A stretch of DNA of 64,000 bases from Paenibacillus roseus (GCF_016424485.1 NZ_JAELUP010000008.1:1-64000); one strand, 5' to 3'. Positions 52,388 to 61,217 are shown, counted from the first letter of the stretch. Translations and numbers: made by a program. The notes: a model not told the origin generated them from the letters alone.

Positions 52388-53191
52388 TTGTCAGAGAATT
52401 CGCCTGCTCAAAAGGATTGGCACTTATTTCATTTTTCATCTGTGAAGGTATTTGGTGAGGATACATTGATCGCGGCGTCCATGGGCCGGGGTGTAATGCG
52501 AAAATATAAATCGGGCAACTGGGAGAACGCGGACGCCGGGTTGCCGCCTGAAACGCATGTGAACCGCCTGTATGTGCAGGAGGAGCATCTGTTGGCATGT
52601 ACAAATAACGGCTTGTTTTATTTTATGGATGAGCAGTGGGAGCCATCCACATTGTCAATCGACTGTTACCAATACAAGCGGATTGGGAGAACATCGCTAG
52701 CGGCTACGCAATTCGGTTTATGGACCGGGATGAGGGACCACTGGCATAACCTGGCCTATCCCAACGCAATCGTCTATGACTTTTTGTATTTGCCCCAGTT
52801 CATTATATTGGGAATGGAGCAGGGACTGTCTGTATATGACCGGCTTGCGGATTCGTGGATGGATTTGAAGATTGGCGCAGCCGTCACGTCTCTTGCATTG
52901 TTCAACAGGCGAATTATCGGCGTGACGGACAAAGGGGAGTTCGTTCAGGGAAATGGACGTGGCGGCTTTGAAACGTTCAGATTTTCCAATCTATTTCTGT
53001 TCTCTGTAGTAAGTACAGGGAGTCATGTCTTCCTCTGTTGTGACAGAGGGCTGTACCGTCTAACGGTTATTCATAACCGGATTTCGCTGATTTCGGTAAA
53101 ACTGGGCTGTCCGGTAACCGATATTGACGCGGACGAAGGAAGCTTGTATCTGGCTACTTTGTTTCAGGGCGTTCAGATGGTCGGTCAGTAA
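52388..53191 (+). CDS. Uncharacterised protein of a Fur-controlled operon, possible beta-propeller
   Basis: A 267-aa soluble protein without signal peptide. Repeated short beta patterns such as TLIAASMGRGVMRKYKSGNW, HLLACTNNGLFYFMDEQW, FIILGMEQGLSVYDRLADSW and VFLCCDRGLYRLTVI look like propeller blades of ~40 residues (about six). TTG 52388 has AGGAGG with 7-nt spacing; the TTG at 52352 would lie only 6 nt after the -10. No family recognised. First gene after the Fur promoter, so a role in iron limitation is inferred. Confidence 0.7.
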   Translation: MSENSPAQKDWHLFHFSSVKVFGEDTLIAASMGRGVMRKYKSGNWENADAGLPPETHVNRLYVQEEHLLACTNNGLFYFMDEQWEPSTLSIDCYQYKRIGRTSLAATQFGLWTGMRDHWHNLAYPNAIVYDFLYLPQFIILGMEQGLSVYDRLADSWMDLKIGAAVTSLALFNRRIIGVTDKGEFVQGNGRGGFETFRFSNLFLFSVVSTGSHVFLCCDRGLYRLTVIHNRISLISVKLGCPVTDIDADEGSLYLATLFQGVQMVGQ

Positions 53192-53207
53192 AGGGATGGC
53201 TGCCGAC

Positions 53208-53930
53208 ATGATGACGAAACCGATTATGGATTACATACTGGAGGAACTGCTGCGCAATTCAAGCGTGCAGGTGGTGGGGCAGGGCAGACATAAGAAGGCG
53301 CAGCTTGACTGGCGGCAGCTCTCCCAATACGCGCTCAACCATACGATCAATGATTTTTTCATGCTCCCTGCGGCGGTCAGAACCCGGTCTGTCATTCCCG
53401 TCCTGCTGGAGCGAAGGTGGACGAAGCGGGTGAGCGTGTTTGAATCCAAGGAACATTATATTCAGGTAAGGGAACGGCTTGCGGCAGAACTCATGGTATT
53501 TCTCCGAGAGCATGGGAGGTCGGAGCCGCTGCTGTTGTTTGAACAATGGGAATCTTTTCATCCGGTCTTGAGACGAAAGCTGTCGATGATTTTTCAGCTT
53601 GTGACCGCTGTATCCGAAGAGGGCGACAGAGCGGATACGGGCTATATCGTCCATAAATATGTTGTCAATGACGATGACGAACTCATGAATGCCTTCTGTC
53701 ACTTTGCAGCGGTATTTTGCAGCAGCGCCTTCTCCACGCTGCCTGAGCGAATCGAGATTCATTCGCTGCTAACGGGGCAAACGAAGCGGCTCATCCCCTC
53801 GCGCAGGACGATTGTGCAGTCTGAAGACTATTTGCGGCTATTGCTCACCCTGTACCCGGATGAACAACAGTCCGACCATAGCGAGTCCGATCTTAAAATC
53901 AGCCTTTTTCCTGGTTATAAAGTTGAATGA
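53208..53930 (+). CDS. Uncharacterised protein of the Fur-controlled operon
   Basis: A 240-aa soluble, helical protein (MTKPIMDYILEELLRNSSVQ ... LLLFEQWESFHPVLRRKLSM ... LPERIEIHSLLTGQTKRLIP). I do not recognise it. ATG 53208 has AAGGGATGG 8 nt upstream; longer frames from 53124 overlap the previous gene. It lies 16 nt after the propeller-like gene and 47 nt before flavodoxin. Co-expression with flavodoxin is likely. Confidence 0.7.
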   Translation: MMTKPIMDYILEELLRNSSVQVVGQGRHKKAQLDWRQLSQYALNHTINDFFMLPAAVRTRSVIPVLLERRWTKRVSVFESKEHYIQVRERLAAELMVFLREHGRSEPLLLFEQWESFHPVLRRKLSMIFQLVTAVSEEGDRADTGYIVHKYVVNDDDELMNAFCHFAAVFCSSAFSTLPERIEIHSLLTGQTKRLIPSRRTIVQSEDYLRLLLTLYPDEQQSDHSESDLKISLFPGYKVE

Positions 53931-53977
53931 ATGTAGGCAAGGCCTGCGGTGAAATGAACAGATATGGAGGGAAACAT

Positions 53978-54421
53978 TTGTCTAAAATTATTGTGGTGTT
54001 TGCGAGCATGTCGGGGAATACAGAGGAGATGGCTGATGCCATAACGGCAGGAATTCGTCAATCAGGGGTTGAGCCTGTTGTGAAAGAAGTTATGGACACA
54101 AACGCCAGCGAATTGGAAGTGTACGACGGTATTTTGCTTGGCGCTTATACATGGGGGGACGGGGAACTCCCGGATGAATTTCTGGATTTCTATGACGAAA
54201 TGGATGAGATCAGTCTGGAGGGACGGAAAATAGCCGTGTTCGGCTCTGCCGATTCTTCATATCCTGTGTTTGGGGCTGCGGTCGATATTCTTATTGAGAA
54301 ACTGGTTGAGCGTGGCGGAGAAAAAGTGTTGGATGGCTTGAAAATCGAATTGAGCCCATCAGCTGATGAAAAACAGGAATGTATCCAATATGGAAAGCGT
54401 TTTGTTGAATCACTAGTCTAA
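53978..54421 (+). CDS. Flavodoxin
   Basis: A 147-aa FMN-binding electron carrier. The phosphate-binding loop is IIVVFASMSGNTEEMADAI; the flavin loops are GAYTWGDGELPDEF and FGSADSSYPVFGAAVDIL. TTG 53978 with GGAGG at 7 nt starts MSKIIVV; the frame from 53927 is not supported. Flavodoxins replace ferredoxin under iron limitation, which agrees with the Fur box at 52325. Similar to Bacillus YkuN/YkuP, which are also Fur-regulated. Confidence 0.93.
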   Translation: MSKIIVVFASMSGNTEEMADAITAGIRQSGVEPVVKEVMDTNASELEVYDGILLGAYTWGDGELPDEFLDFYDEMDEISLEGRKIAVFGSADSSYPVFGAAVDILIEKLVERGGEKVLDGLKIELSPSADEKQECIQYGKRFVESLV

Positions 54422-54433
54422 GGCGGTGTTGAT

Positions 54434-54613
54434 ATGGGAATGCTGTATGAGATTATTACACGTGCGTTAGACAAGAGGAAGCAAGCAAGCGCCGCGAAAC
54501 CGTATAAAGCGGACCTGGTTCTCAAAGCCAGTCATCTGGAGGCTGAGCGGAAGCTGCGCATGTTCTATGCTCAGGAAGAAGTACCGTCGTTTGCGGGTAA
54601 AAAGCAGCAATAA
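54434..54613 (+). CDS. Small basic protein, 59 aa, last gene of the Fur operon
   Basis: MGMLYEIITRALDKRKQASA ... RKLRMFYAQEEVPSFAGKKQ. Soluble, basic, probably helical. It starts 12 nt after flavodoxin with AAGGCGG upstream and ends 4 nt before a terminator. Family unknown. Missed by simple length cutoffs but well supported by position and ribosome site. Confidence 0.65.
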   Translation: MGMLYEIITRALDKRKQASAAKPYKADLVLKASHLEAERKLRMFYAQEEVPSFAGKKQQ

Positions 54614-54617
54614 GAGA

Positions 54618-54652
54618 GGATTTCCGGTTTCGCACGCCGGAAATCCTTTTTT
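54618..54652 (+). terminator. Terminator of the Fur-controlled operon
   Basis: GGATTTCCGG (54618-54627) / CCGGAAATCC (54637-54646) followed by TTTTTT. Confidence 0.93.
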
Positions 54653-54772
54653 ATTTTGGCCAACAGTCAAGGAGTTTGGACCGCTGCACTTCGGCGCTAA
54701 AACCGATTGTATGCTACAATAGGGCTATCGATATTATGGATGTGCTTATACAAGCTTAGCGAAGGGATCTAC

Positions 54773-56719
54773 GTGCCAATGAATCTGCTGTCAGTTGAAC
54801 ATGTAACGAAAACCTACGGGGAAAAAGTGTTGTTTGAGGATGTATCGTTCGGTTTGGAGGAAGGCGACAAAATGGGAATTATCGGAGTCAACGGAACCGG
54901 TAAGTCCACCTTCTTGAAGGTGGTTGCTGGTCTGGAGACGCCGGATAGCGGACGGGTGGCAACAGGCAATCGCGTACGCGTTCAGATGTTGTCGCAGAGT
55001 CCGCTTTTTGACCCGGAAATGAAGGTGCTGGAGCATCTATATCAGGGTAGCTCGGATGAGATGACAGCGCTCAGAACCTATCAGGAGGCATTGACAGCAT
55101 TGGAGCTTAGGCCGGGAGATGCTGTCTTGCAAGAGCGGCTCGTAGCAGCAAATGCCAGAATGGATGAACTGGGCGCGTGGCAGTTGGAGAGTGACGCCAA
55201 GACCGCGCTGACGAAGCTTGGCATTACAGGATTTGACGCCAAACTTGGTACATTGTCCGGCGGACAGCGCAAGCGTGTCGCGATGGCGGCAGCGCTCATT
55301 CAGCCGTCGGATGTGCTGATTCTGGATGAGCCGACCAACCATATCGACAACGAATCCGTCTTTTGGCTGGAAGGGATGCTGCAAAAGCGCAAGGGTGCGC
55401 TGCTGATGATCACGCATGACCGCTATTTTCTTGACCGGGTCAGCAACAGGGTTATGGAGCTTGATAAAGGACGGGCTTATTTCTATACCGCGAACTACAG
55501 CAGATTTCTGGAATTGAAGCTGGAGCGTGAGGAGCGCGAAGCGGCATCCGAAGCCAAACGGCAAAATTTGCTCCGCAACGAGCTTGCCTGGATTCGGCGC
55601 GGCGCCAAGGCCCGTACGACCAAGCAAAAGGCGCGTATTGACCGGTTTGAGCAGCTCAAAGATGCCGCACCTGAGCGCAACGGGGACAAGTTGGCGGTGT
55701 CAGTGGCATCTCAGCGGCTGGGCAAAAAAATCATTGAGATTGAGCATGTTCGCAAAGGCTACGGCAGTAAAGCGCTGATTGAGGATTGGAGCTACATTGC
55801 TGTCCCTGGCGACAGGCTGGGGATTGTCGGTCGCAACGGCAGCGGCAAATCGACTCTGCTGAAAATGATCGCTGGCAACATTGAGCCAGATTCGGGCACA
55901 GTGGTGCTTGGTTCGACGGTGAAGCTCGGTTGGTTCTCACAAGAGCATGAGGAGATGGACGAGCAGTTGCGCGTCATTGAATATATCCGCGAAGGAGCGG
56001 AGCAGGTACGGACAGCCGAGGGAGAACTGATCTCGGCCGGACAGATGCTGGAGCGCTTCCTGTTCTCTTCTACCATGCAGTGGACGCCGATTGCCAAGCT
56101 GTCCGGCGGTGAGAAGCGCCGCCTTCAACTGCTTCGCGTACTCATGTCGGCTCCGAATGTGCTTTTGCTGGACGAACCCACCAATGATCTGGATATTGCA
56201 ACGCTGACCGTGCTTGAGGATTACCTCGACGAGTTCCCTGGCGTCGTCATAATTGTCTCCCATGACCGCTACTTCCTGGACCGCACCGCCGAACGGATTG
56301 CCGCCTTTGAAGGGGACGGACGGGTGAAGCTTTATGTCGGCAACTACACCGATTATCAGGAGCAGTCGGCAGCCGCCAGTCAGCAGGCTGCGGTAATTGC
56401 CAAGGTTCAGCAGGAAGAAAGCCGGCCTGCTTCATCGGGCGCTTCGGCCGCTGTACAGCAAAGCGGACAGAAGGAGAAGACGCTGCGGATGAGCTACAAA
56501 GACCAGAAAGATTTTGAGCAAATTGATGACTGGATCGCCGCCACTGAAGGAGAACTGGCGGTTGTAGCTGAACAGATGGTGGAGGCCGCAAGCGATTCTG
56601 TCCGGCTGCAGGAGTTGGTTCATAAGCAAAACGAGCTGGAATCGAAGCTGAATGAATTGCTTGAAAGGTGGACCTATTTGAACGAGTTGGCCGAGCAGAT
56701 TGCTAGCCAGAAGAAATAA
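54773..56719 (+). CDS. ABC-F ATPase (Uup/YfmR-like ribosome-associated factor)
   Basis: A 648-aa protein with two ABC domains and no membrane part. Walker A GVNGTGKST and GRNGSGKST, signatures LSGGQRKRVAMAAAL and LSGGEKRRLQLLRVL, Walker B LILDEPTNHID and LLLDEPTNDLD. The linker between the domains holds RRGAKARTTKQKARIDRFEQ. A C-terminal helical coiled coil (~555-648) is typical of Uup/YfmR. GTG 54773 has AAGGGA 6 nt upstream; ATG 54779 is an alternative. These factors resolve stalled ribosomes. Confidence 0.92.
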   Translation: MPMNLLSVEHVTKTYGEKVLFEDVSFGLEEGDKMGIIGVNGTGKSTFLKVVAGLETPDSGRVATGNRVRVQMLSQSPLFDPEMKVLEHLYQGSSDEMTALRTYQEALTALELRPGDAVLQERLVAANARMDELGAWQLESDAKTALTKLGITGFDAKLGTLSGGQRKRVAMAAALIQPSDVLILDEPTNHIDNESVFWLEGMLQKRKGALLMITHDRYFLDRVSNRVMELDKGRAYFYTANYSRFLELKLEREEREAASEAKRQNLLRNELAWIRRGAKARTTKQKARIDRFEQLKDAAPERNGDKLAVSVASQRLGKKIIEIEHVRKGYGSKALIEDWSYIAVPGDRLGIVGRNGSGKSTLLKMIAGNIEPDSGTVVLGSTVKLGWFSQEHEEMDEQLRVIEYIREGAEQVRTAEGELISAGQMLERFLFSSTMQWTPIAKLSGGEKRRLQLLRVLMSAPNVLLLDEPTNDLDIATLTVLEDYLDEFPGVVIIVSHDRYFLDRTAERIAAFEGDGRVKLYVGNYTDYQEQSAAASQQAAVIAKVQQEESRPASSGASAAVQQSGQKEKTLRMSYKDQKDFEQIDDWIAATEGELAVVAEQMVEAASDSVRLQELVHKQNELESKLNELLERWTYLNELAEQIASQKK

Positions 56720-56720
56720 T

Positions 56721-56769
56721 AAAATCCCCGGGCTATAGGAGGTTATTCTCCTTGCAGCACGGGGATTTT
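56721..56769. terminator. Bidirectional terminator between ABC-F and dps genes
   Basis: AAAATCCCCG (56721-56730) / CGGGGATTTT (56760-56769). Confidence 0.8.
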
Positions 56770-56788
56770 GTATTCCGGGAAGATGCTC

Positions 56789-57232
56789 TTAGCGGCCGTT
56801 GAATGCTTTCAGCATCCAGACATGCTTCTCCAGCCCGGTATGGATCGCAAGCAGCAGATCGGCGGTCGTTTCGTCATTTTGCTCCTGCGCCGCTGCCATT
56901 CCTTCCTTGAGCTCTGCAATCAGCACGGTGTAGTCCTGAATCAGAGTATCCACCATTTGCTCTGCGGTTTGGCCGTTTTTGGCCTCTTCCACACTGGCTG
57001 CCGCCAGGTATTCGCTCATACGTGCAAGAGGTTTGCCCTGAAGCGCTAGCAAGCGTTCTGCAAGTTCATCGACATGGAGGGCGGCTTCCTCGTAAAGCTC
57101 CTGAAACTTGGCGTGCAGTGTGAAAAATTGCGGTCCGTTTACGTACCAATGATAGTGGTGGAGCTTGACATACAGTACGCTCCAGCTGGCAATTTGACGG
57201 TTCAGAACATGATGAATAGTTGGATTGCTCAT
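56789..57232 (-). CDS. dps: Dps-family ferritin-like protein
   Basis: A 147-aa mini-ferritin that stores iron and detoxifies peroxide. Ferroxidase residues are visible in [20 protein letters not shown] (His) and [20 protein letters not shown] (Asp/Glu). GGAGG is found before ATG 57232. Resembles Bacillus MrgA/Dps. The perfect PerR box in its promoter indicates peroxide induction. Confidence 0.93.
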   Translation of the reverse strand: MSNPTIHHVLNRQIASWSVLYVKLHHYHWYVNGPQFFTLHAKFQELYEEAALHVDELAERLLALQGKPLARMSEYLAAASVEEAKNGQTAEQMVDTLIQDYTVLIAELKEGMAAAQEQNDETTADLLLAIHTGLEKHVWMLKAFNGR

Positions 57233-57280
57233 GGTATGACCTCCTTATAAATGGGGAAATTAAATATATTAATTCCTTTT

Positions 57281-57314
57281 TTATAATTATTATAAATAAT
57301 GACGAGATTGTCAA
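57281..57314 (-). promoter_or_regulatory. dps promoter with PerR box
   Basis: On the minus strand TTGACA (57314-57309), 17-bp spacer, AATAAT (57291-57286). TTATAATTATTATAA (57281-57295) is an exact match to the 7-1-7 PerR consensus and covers the -10. Confidence 0.9.
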
Positions 57315-57439
57315 GTCCAGAGGATGTGGACTTTTCTTTTCTATCTGGCACAGGAAGTTCTTAGAAGCATTCACACCCTTAGCGGCTGACTCTGCTTGTC
57401 GCAGAAACAGTCGTTAAGGGCGTGAGATGGATGAACGAA

Positions 57440-57835
57440 TTACTGGAGCTTAATATGAAATTCTCTTGTGCGAGGTCCGTCAAATTCGCAGAAATAAATA
57501 CCTTGCCAGCGCCCAAGCAGCAACTTGCCTTCATGAATAATGACCGTCTGCGAGCTGCCTGTTGTAATAGCTTTCAGATGTGAGGCTGTGTTGCCTTCGG
57601 CATGGCGATATTTGGGGTGCTCCCATGGATATAGTTCATCCAGGCGCATGAGCACATCACGCTTGACATCCGGGTCTGCATTTTCCTGGATTGTAATTCC
57701 TGCAGTCGTGTGCGGACAATAAATCAAGGCGATACCTCCCCGAATACCGGAGGCTTGTACAGCAGAGTGGACTTGCCGGGTAATATCAATCATTTCATCT
57801 CTGCGCGAGGTGCGCAAGTTTTCAGTATACAGCAT
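57440..57835 (-). CDS. yjbQ: YjbQ-family protein (UPF0047)
   Basis: A 131-aa protein. Family signature: [20 protein letters not shown], then [20 protein letters not shown] and [20 protein letters not shown]. Members have thiamin-phosphate synthase-like side activity; the real role is uncertain. Start is ATG 57835 (7 nt after GGGGGAG) or 57838; the longer frame to 57913 is not supported. Lies between dps and csoR, a single gene. Confidence 0.88.
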   Translation of the reverse strand: MLYTENLRTSRRDEMIDITRQVHSAVQASGIRGGIALIYCPHTTAGITIQENADPDVKRDVLMRLDELYPWEHPKYRHAEGNTASHLKAITTGSSQTVIIHEGKLLLGRWQGIYFCEFDGPRTREFHIKLQ

Positions 57836-57951
57836 CATTAATCTCCCCCTAGGTATGGCGTTGCAAATAACGGCTATAGGCTGCTGGTTGCATTGTAACA
57901 ATTCAGAAGTCAAAACGCCACTTCTGCAGCAAGATATTCAATTCATATATC

Positions 57952-57980
57952 TTGCATACAGGGAGGGGGTATGTTAAAAT
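57952..57980 (+). promoter_or_regulatory. csoR promoter with CsoR-type operator
   Basis: TTGCAT (57952-57957), 17-bp spacer, TAAAAT (57975-57980). The spacer has ATACAGGGAGGGGGTAT (57956-57972), similar to the GC-rich pseudo-palindrome bound by CsoR in Bacillus (ending GGGGGTAT). Copper-dependent autoregulation is inferred. Confidence 0.72.
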
Positions 57981-58036
57981 GAATGCATCCGACATGGCTG
58001 GATAAGCCGGAGGCGATCTTCGGCAAGTCTATTACT

Positions 58037-58090
58037 GCGCGGAACGAAGCTGTTGTCCGTCGAAGGGCGGCAGTGTTGTTTACGCTTGGC
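58037..58090. repeat. Dispersed hairpin repeat in the csoR leader
   Basis: GCGCGGAACGAAGCTGTTGT, CCGTCGAAGGGCGGCAGTGT and TGTTTACGCTTGGC. A full copy, lying between the promoter and the csoR start, so it is in the mRNA leader. Confidence 0.65.
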
Positions 58091-58110
58091 AGGAAGGGGA
58101 TGTGAGGCTC

Positions 58111-58467
58111 ATGGATAACAAGTTGATTCCACTGTCGTCTACGGACAGTCAGGTGAGTGATCCGCATTGTGCGGTTGATGAAGGCAGCGAGCGCAAAAGT
58201 CATCATTCCGAGAAGTTTCAGGCCAGTTTGATAGCCCGTCTGAATCGGATTGAGGGCCAGGTTCGCGGCATTAAAGGCATGATCGAGCGTCAAACCTACT
58301 GCGACGATGTGTTGAATCAGATTGCGGCTGTACAGTCTGCGCTCAATGGCGTAGGCAAGCTGCTGCTTGAAGGTCATATGAAGAGCTGTGTGGTTGAGCG
58401 CATCGAGGAAGGCGACAAGGATGTTCTGGATGAACTGCTCAAGACGATCAACAAACTGCTCAAGTAA
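58111..58467 (+). CDS. csoR: CsoR-family copper-sensing repressor
   Basis: A 118-aa repressor. The Cu(I) ligands are all visible: Cys in RQTYCDDVLNQIAAVQ, and His and Cys in LEGHMKSCVVERI. The helical core is ARLNRIEGQVRGIKGMIE. It has an extra ~35-residue N-terminal tail with a Cys and two His. ATG 58111 is chosen (GGGGA upstream) over GTG 58102. copZ lies downstream, separated by a MITE-like element; copA is not in this window. Confidence 0.92.
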   Translation: MDNKLIPLSSTDSQVSDPHCAVDEGSERKSHHSEKFQASLIARLNRIEGQVRGIKGMIERQTYCDDVLNQIAAVQSALNGVGKLLLEGHMKSCVVERIEEGDKDVLDELLKTINKLLK

Positions 58468-58591
58468 TTCGCGGGCAATATCGAAACATGAACCGGCTGG
58501 GATGGATTTGATGGCGCAAGCCTCAACCGTCCCCATCGTTTTTATACATTACAAGGGTAGAGTAGTAAATTGACTACACTATTAAAATTAA

Positions 58592-58811
58592 AATGGCTCA
58601 ACCTAAAATTAGTGGTTGACATAGAGGAGAGAACAGTGAAGGGGCAGAGGAATTCTGGAGAAACGAACGTGGTCGCCTTTAAAGCTCGATTCCCCCTGCT
58701 AGTCTCTATCCTATAAAGGAATCGGGCTTTAACAGCGATCGGAAGAATCCTCTGCCACGCAGCGTTCCCTCCTTACTAGAGGGCAACCACTAGTTTTGGT
58801 TTTGAGCCATT
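58592..58811. mobile_element. MITE-like palindromic element between csoR and copZ
   Basis: 220 bp with imperfect terminal inverted repeats: left AATGGCTCAACCTAAAATTA, right ending GTTTTGAGCCATT. Internal arms also pair (GGGGCAGAGGAATTCT with AGAATCCTCTGCC; TTAAAGCTCGATTCC with GGAATCGGGCTTTAA), so almost the whole element can fold into one long hairpin. No ORF. A truncated left end is at 44392 and a related hairpin at 62936. Confidence 0.75.
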
Positions 58812-58851
58812 AAAACAGGTGGGTATTTAATATATAAAGGAGAGGATTTAA

Positions 58852-59052
58852 ATGAAAGAAGTTACTTTACAGGTTGCAGGAATGTCTTGTAATCACTGCG
58901 TGAAGGCCGTTGAGGGCGCATTACAGCCGCTAGGCGTTCAGGGAAAAGTGGATTTGGCCGACAACAAAGTCAAGGTTTCCTTTGATGAAAGCAAAGTGAG
59001 CCTGGATCAAATCAAGGCTGCAATTGAAGACCAAGGCTACGATGTAGCCTAA
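58852..59052 (+). CDS. copZ: CopZ-like copper chaperone
   Basis: A 66-aa HMA-domain protein with the metal-binding motif GMSCNHC (residues ~10-16) and a ferredoxin-like fold pattern ending IEDQGYDVA. It delivers Cu(I), normally to CopA and to CsoR. GGAGAGG precedes ATG 58852. Separated from csoR by the 220-bp element; a sequence ACAGGTGGGTAT at ~58816 may be what remains of a CsoR-type site. Confidence 0.93.
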   Translation: MKEVTLQVAGMSCNHCVKAVEGALQPLGVQGKVDLADNKVKVSFDESKVSLDQIKAAIEDQGYDVA

Positions 59053-59111
59053 TAACAGGTAACATTATTCAAGTGTCGTAGCTGTTTGGCTAGGGCACTT
59101 TTCGTATTATT

Positions 59112-59145
59112 AGGTCAGCCAGAAACTACTGGTTGGCCTATTTTT
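59112..59145 (+). terminator. Terminator after copZ
   Basis: AGGTCAGCCAG (59112-59122) / CTGGTTGGCCT (59129-59139, with wobble pairs), followed by ATTTTT. Confidence 0.78.
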
Positions 59146-59150
59146 GTGTG

Positions 59151-59200
59151 CCAAACGAAACTACTGCCCGCCAAAGGACAGCAAAGCCGTTATATTTATG
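59151..59200. repeat. Dispersed hairpin repeat
   Basis: CCAAACGAAACTACTGCCCG, CCAAAGGACAGCAAAGCCGT and TATATTTATG. Close to the copy at 28691, placed just before the araR promoter region. Confidence 0.65.
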
Positions 59201-59243
59201 TGCTGACTAATCGGAAGACTGGTGTGCTTTCTTGTTTATGTTG

Positions 59244-59259
59244 AAATGTACATACAAGT
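59244..59259 (+). promoter_or_regulatory. AraR-type operator upstream of araR
   Basis: AAATGTACATACAAGT resembles the AraR box (ATTTGTACGTACAAAT type) and the site at 60439. It lies 57 nt before the araR start; autoregulation is inferred. Confidence 0.6.
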
Positions 59260-59315
59260 AAGGATTTATGATAGTATAGGGACAGATAGCAAAAACTATG
59301 AAAACGAGGTGCGTC

Positions 59316-60428
59316 TTGAGCCAGCCAACGCCCAAATATATGTTATTAAAGCGCGAGATATTGTCATGGATCACGACGATGCAATTTAGACCGCATGACA
59401 AGCTGCCTTCGGAAAATGAAATCGCCGAGCGGTTTGGCATGAGCCGCCAGACGGTGCGTCAATCGCTCGGGGAATTGGAACAAGAGGGAAGGCTCTACCG
59501 TGTGCAGGGCAAAGGTACTTTTGTAGCGGAGCCTTCCACTGAGGCGCAACGAACCAGTGTCTCTGGAGGATTGACGGTAGGGCTGATTACAACCCATATC
59601 TCGGATTATATCTTCCCGATGATTGTCCGCGGGGTGGAGTCGGAAGTGCGTAGCCTTGGCGCGCGGCTGCTTCTGGCGAGTACGGATAATGAAAAGGAAA
59701 AGGAGCGTGAAAATCTGGAGTCGATGCTTCGGGAGCCGCTTGACGGTCTGATTATAGAACCGACCAAGAGTTCGGAAGGCAATCCGAACTTCAGATTTTT
59801 TCTCGCGCTTGAGGCCCAGAATATCCCATATATTATGCTGAATGAACGGTATAGCGATGTGGATGCTCCGGTACTCCGGATGGATGATGAACTGGGGGGT
59901 TATATGGCAGCAGCCCACCTGCTGGAGCTCGGGCATTCACGAATTGCGGGCTTCTTCAAGACGGATGACAATCAGGGAGTTCACCGCATGCGCGGATTCC
60001 GACGTGCTTACAGGGAACGCCAGCTGCCGCTTGACCCGGAGCTTCTGCTGCGATACTCCACGGAGGAGAAGGATGACAAGCCGCTTGAAGCGCTGGCTGC
60101 GTTGCTTAATCGGGAACAGCAGGAGCGCCCGACGGCAATTGTGTGCTACAATGACCAGCTTGCCGTCCGTCTGCTGGATGTCATTCGCCAGAAGGGACTG
60201 AATGTCCCTGAAGATTTGTCTATTGTAGGATACGATGACTCCAATCTGGCAACGGCTACAGAGGTGAAGCTGACCACGATTGCTCATCCTAAGATCGAGA
60301 TGGGGGAGCAGGCCGTGAGAATGTTGTATCAGCTCATTGAAAAGCAGAGCAACGGTGGAAATCTGACCAGAGATATCGTCTATGAGCCGCGGCTGGTTAT
60401 CAGGAGTTCTACAAGAAGTATAAAATAA
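59316..60428 (+). CDS. araR: AraR-like arabinose repressor (GntR HTH, LacI-type sensor)
   Basis: A 370-aa regulator. GntR winged helix at ~1-70 (MLLKREILSWITTMQFRPHD, LPSENEIAERFGMSRQTVRQ, LYRVQGKGTFV) and a periplasmic-binding-protein-like effector domain (TVGLITTHISDYIFPMIVRG ... IVCYNDQLAVRLLDVIRQKG). This chimeric architecture is that of AraR. TTG 59316 with GAGG 6 nt upstream is preferred over ATG 59298, which precedes the ribosome site. It lies directly before araD. Confidence 0.93.
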   Translation: MSQPTPKYMLLKREILSWITTMQFRPHDKLPSENEIAERFGMSRQTVRQSLGELEQEGRLYRVQGKGTFVAEPSTEAQRTSVSGGLTVGLITTHISDYIFPMIVRGVESEVRSLGARLLLASTDNEKEKERENLESMLREPLDGLIIEPTKSSEGNPNFRFFLALEAQNIPYIMLNERYSDVDAPVLRMDDELGGYMAAAHLLELGHSRIAGFFKTDDNQGVHRMRGFRRAYRERQLPLDPELLLRYSTEEKDDKPLEALAALLNREQQERPTAIVCYNDQLAVRLLDVIRQKGLNVPEDLSIVGYDDSNLATATEVKLTTIAHPKIEMGEQAVRMLYQLIEKQSNGGNLTRDIVYEPRLVIRSSTRSIK

Positions 60429-60431
60429 TGC

Positions 60432-60460
60432 GTGACATACTTGTACGTACAACTTATAAT
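60432..60460 (+). promoter_or_regulatory. araD-araB promoter with AraR operator
   Basis: GTGACA (60432-60437), 17-bp spacer, TATAAT (60455-60460). The spacer is filled by ACTTGTACGTACAACT (60439-60454), a very good AraR box. Repression without arabinose is inferred. Confidence 0.88.
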
Positions 60461-60501
60461 AGGTCTATAAAGCGCTTGAACCAACAAAGGAGCTGCTGAC
60501 A

Positions 60502-61200
60502 ATGCTGGAAGCTTTGAAACAATCGGTTTGGGAAGCAAATATGGATCTGCCCAAGTACGGACTGGTTACGTTCACATGGGGCAATGTAAGCGGGATCGAC
60601 CGGGAAAGCGGCCTTGTCGTCATTAAGCCGAGCGGTGTGCCTTATGATGAATTGAAGGCTGATCAGATGGTTGTTGTCGATCTTGAAGGTCGCGTAGTAG
60701 AAGGGGATTATCGGCCTTCCTCGGACACAGCCACACATGTTGTACTGTACAAGTCGTTTGAAAATATCGGAGGAGTTGTCCATACCCATTCTCCATGGGC
60801 TACGAGCTTTGCTCAGGCAGGGCGGGGTGTTCTGCCTCTGGGCACGACGCATGGAGACTATTTTTACGGGGAAGTGCCTTGTACACGTCCCATGACAGAG
60901 GAAGAAATCAAAGGGGCATATGAGCTCGAGACCGGGAATGTCATTGTTGAAACGTTCCGGGAACGTCAGATCGACCCGAATTTGGTTCCTTCCGTACTGG
61001 TAAACAGTCATGCGCCATTCTGCTGGGGCAAGGACCCTGGGAATGCCGTGCATAATGCGGTTGTATTGGAAGAGGTAGCGAAGATGATGCTCCATACGGT
61101 CCAATTGAATCCGCAGGTTAACGCGATGAGCCAGCATCTGCTTGACCGCCACTATTTGCGCAAGCATGGTGCAAATGCCTATTACGGTCAGAAATCCTGA
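60502..61200 (+). CDS. araD: L-ribulose-5-phosphate 4-epimerase
   Basis: A 232-aa class II aldolase-like epimerase that makes D-xylulose 5-phosphate. Signatures: [54 protein letters not shown] and the zinc His pair in [25 protein letters not shown] precedes ATG 60502. First gene of the arabinose operon, 17 nt before araB. Confidence 0.96.
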   Translation: MLEALKQSVWEANMDLPKYGLVTFTWGNVSGIDRESGLVVIKPSGVPYDELKADQMVVVDLEGRVVEGDYRPSSDTATHVVLYKSFENIGGVVHTHSPWATSFAQAGRGVLPLGTTHGDYFYGEVPCTRPMTEEEIKGAYELETGNVIVETFRERQIDPNLVPSVLVNSHAPFCWGKDPGNAVHNAVVLEEVAKMMLHTVQLNPQVNAMSQHLLDRHYLRKHGANAYYGQKS

Positions 61201-61217
61201 GAGGAGATCAGTCACAG

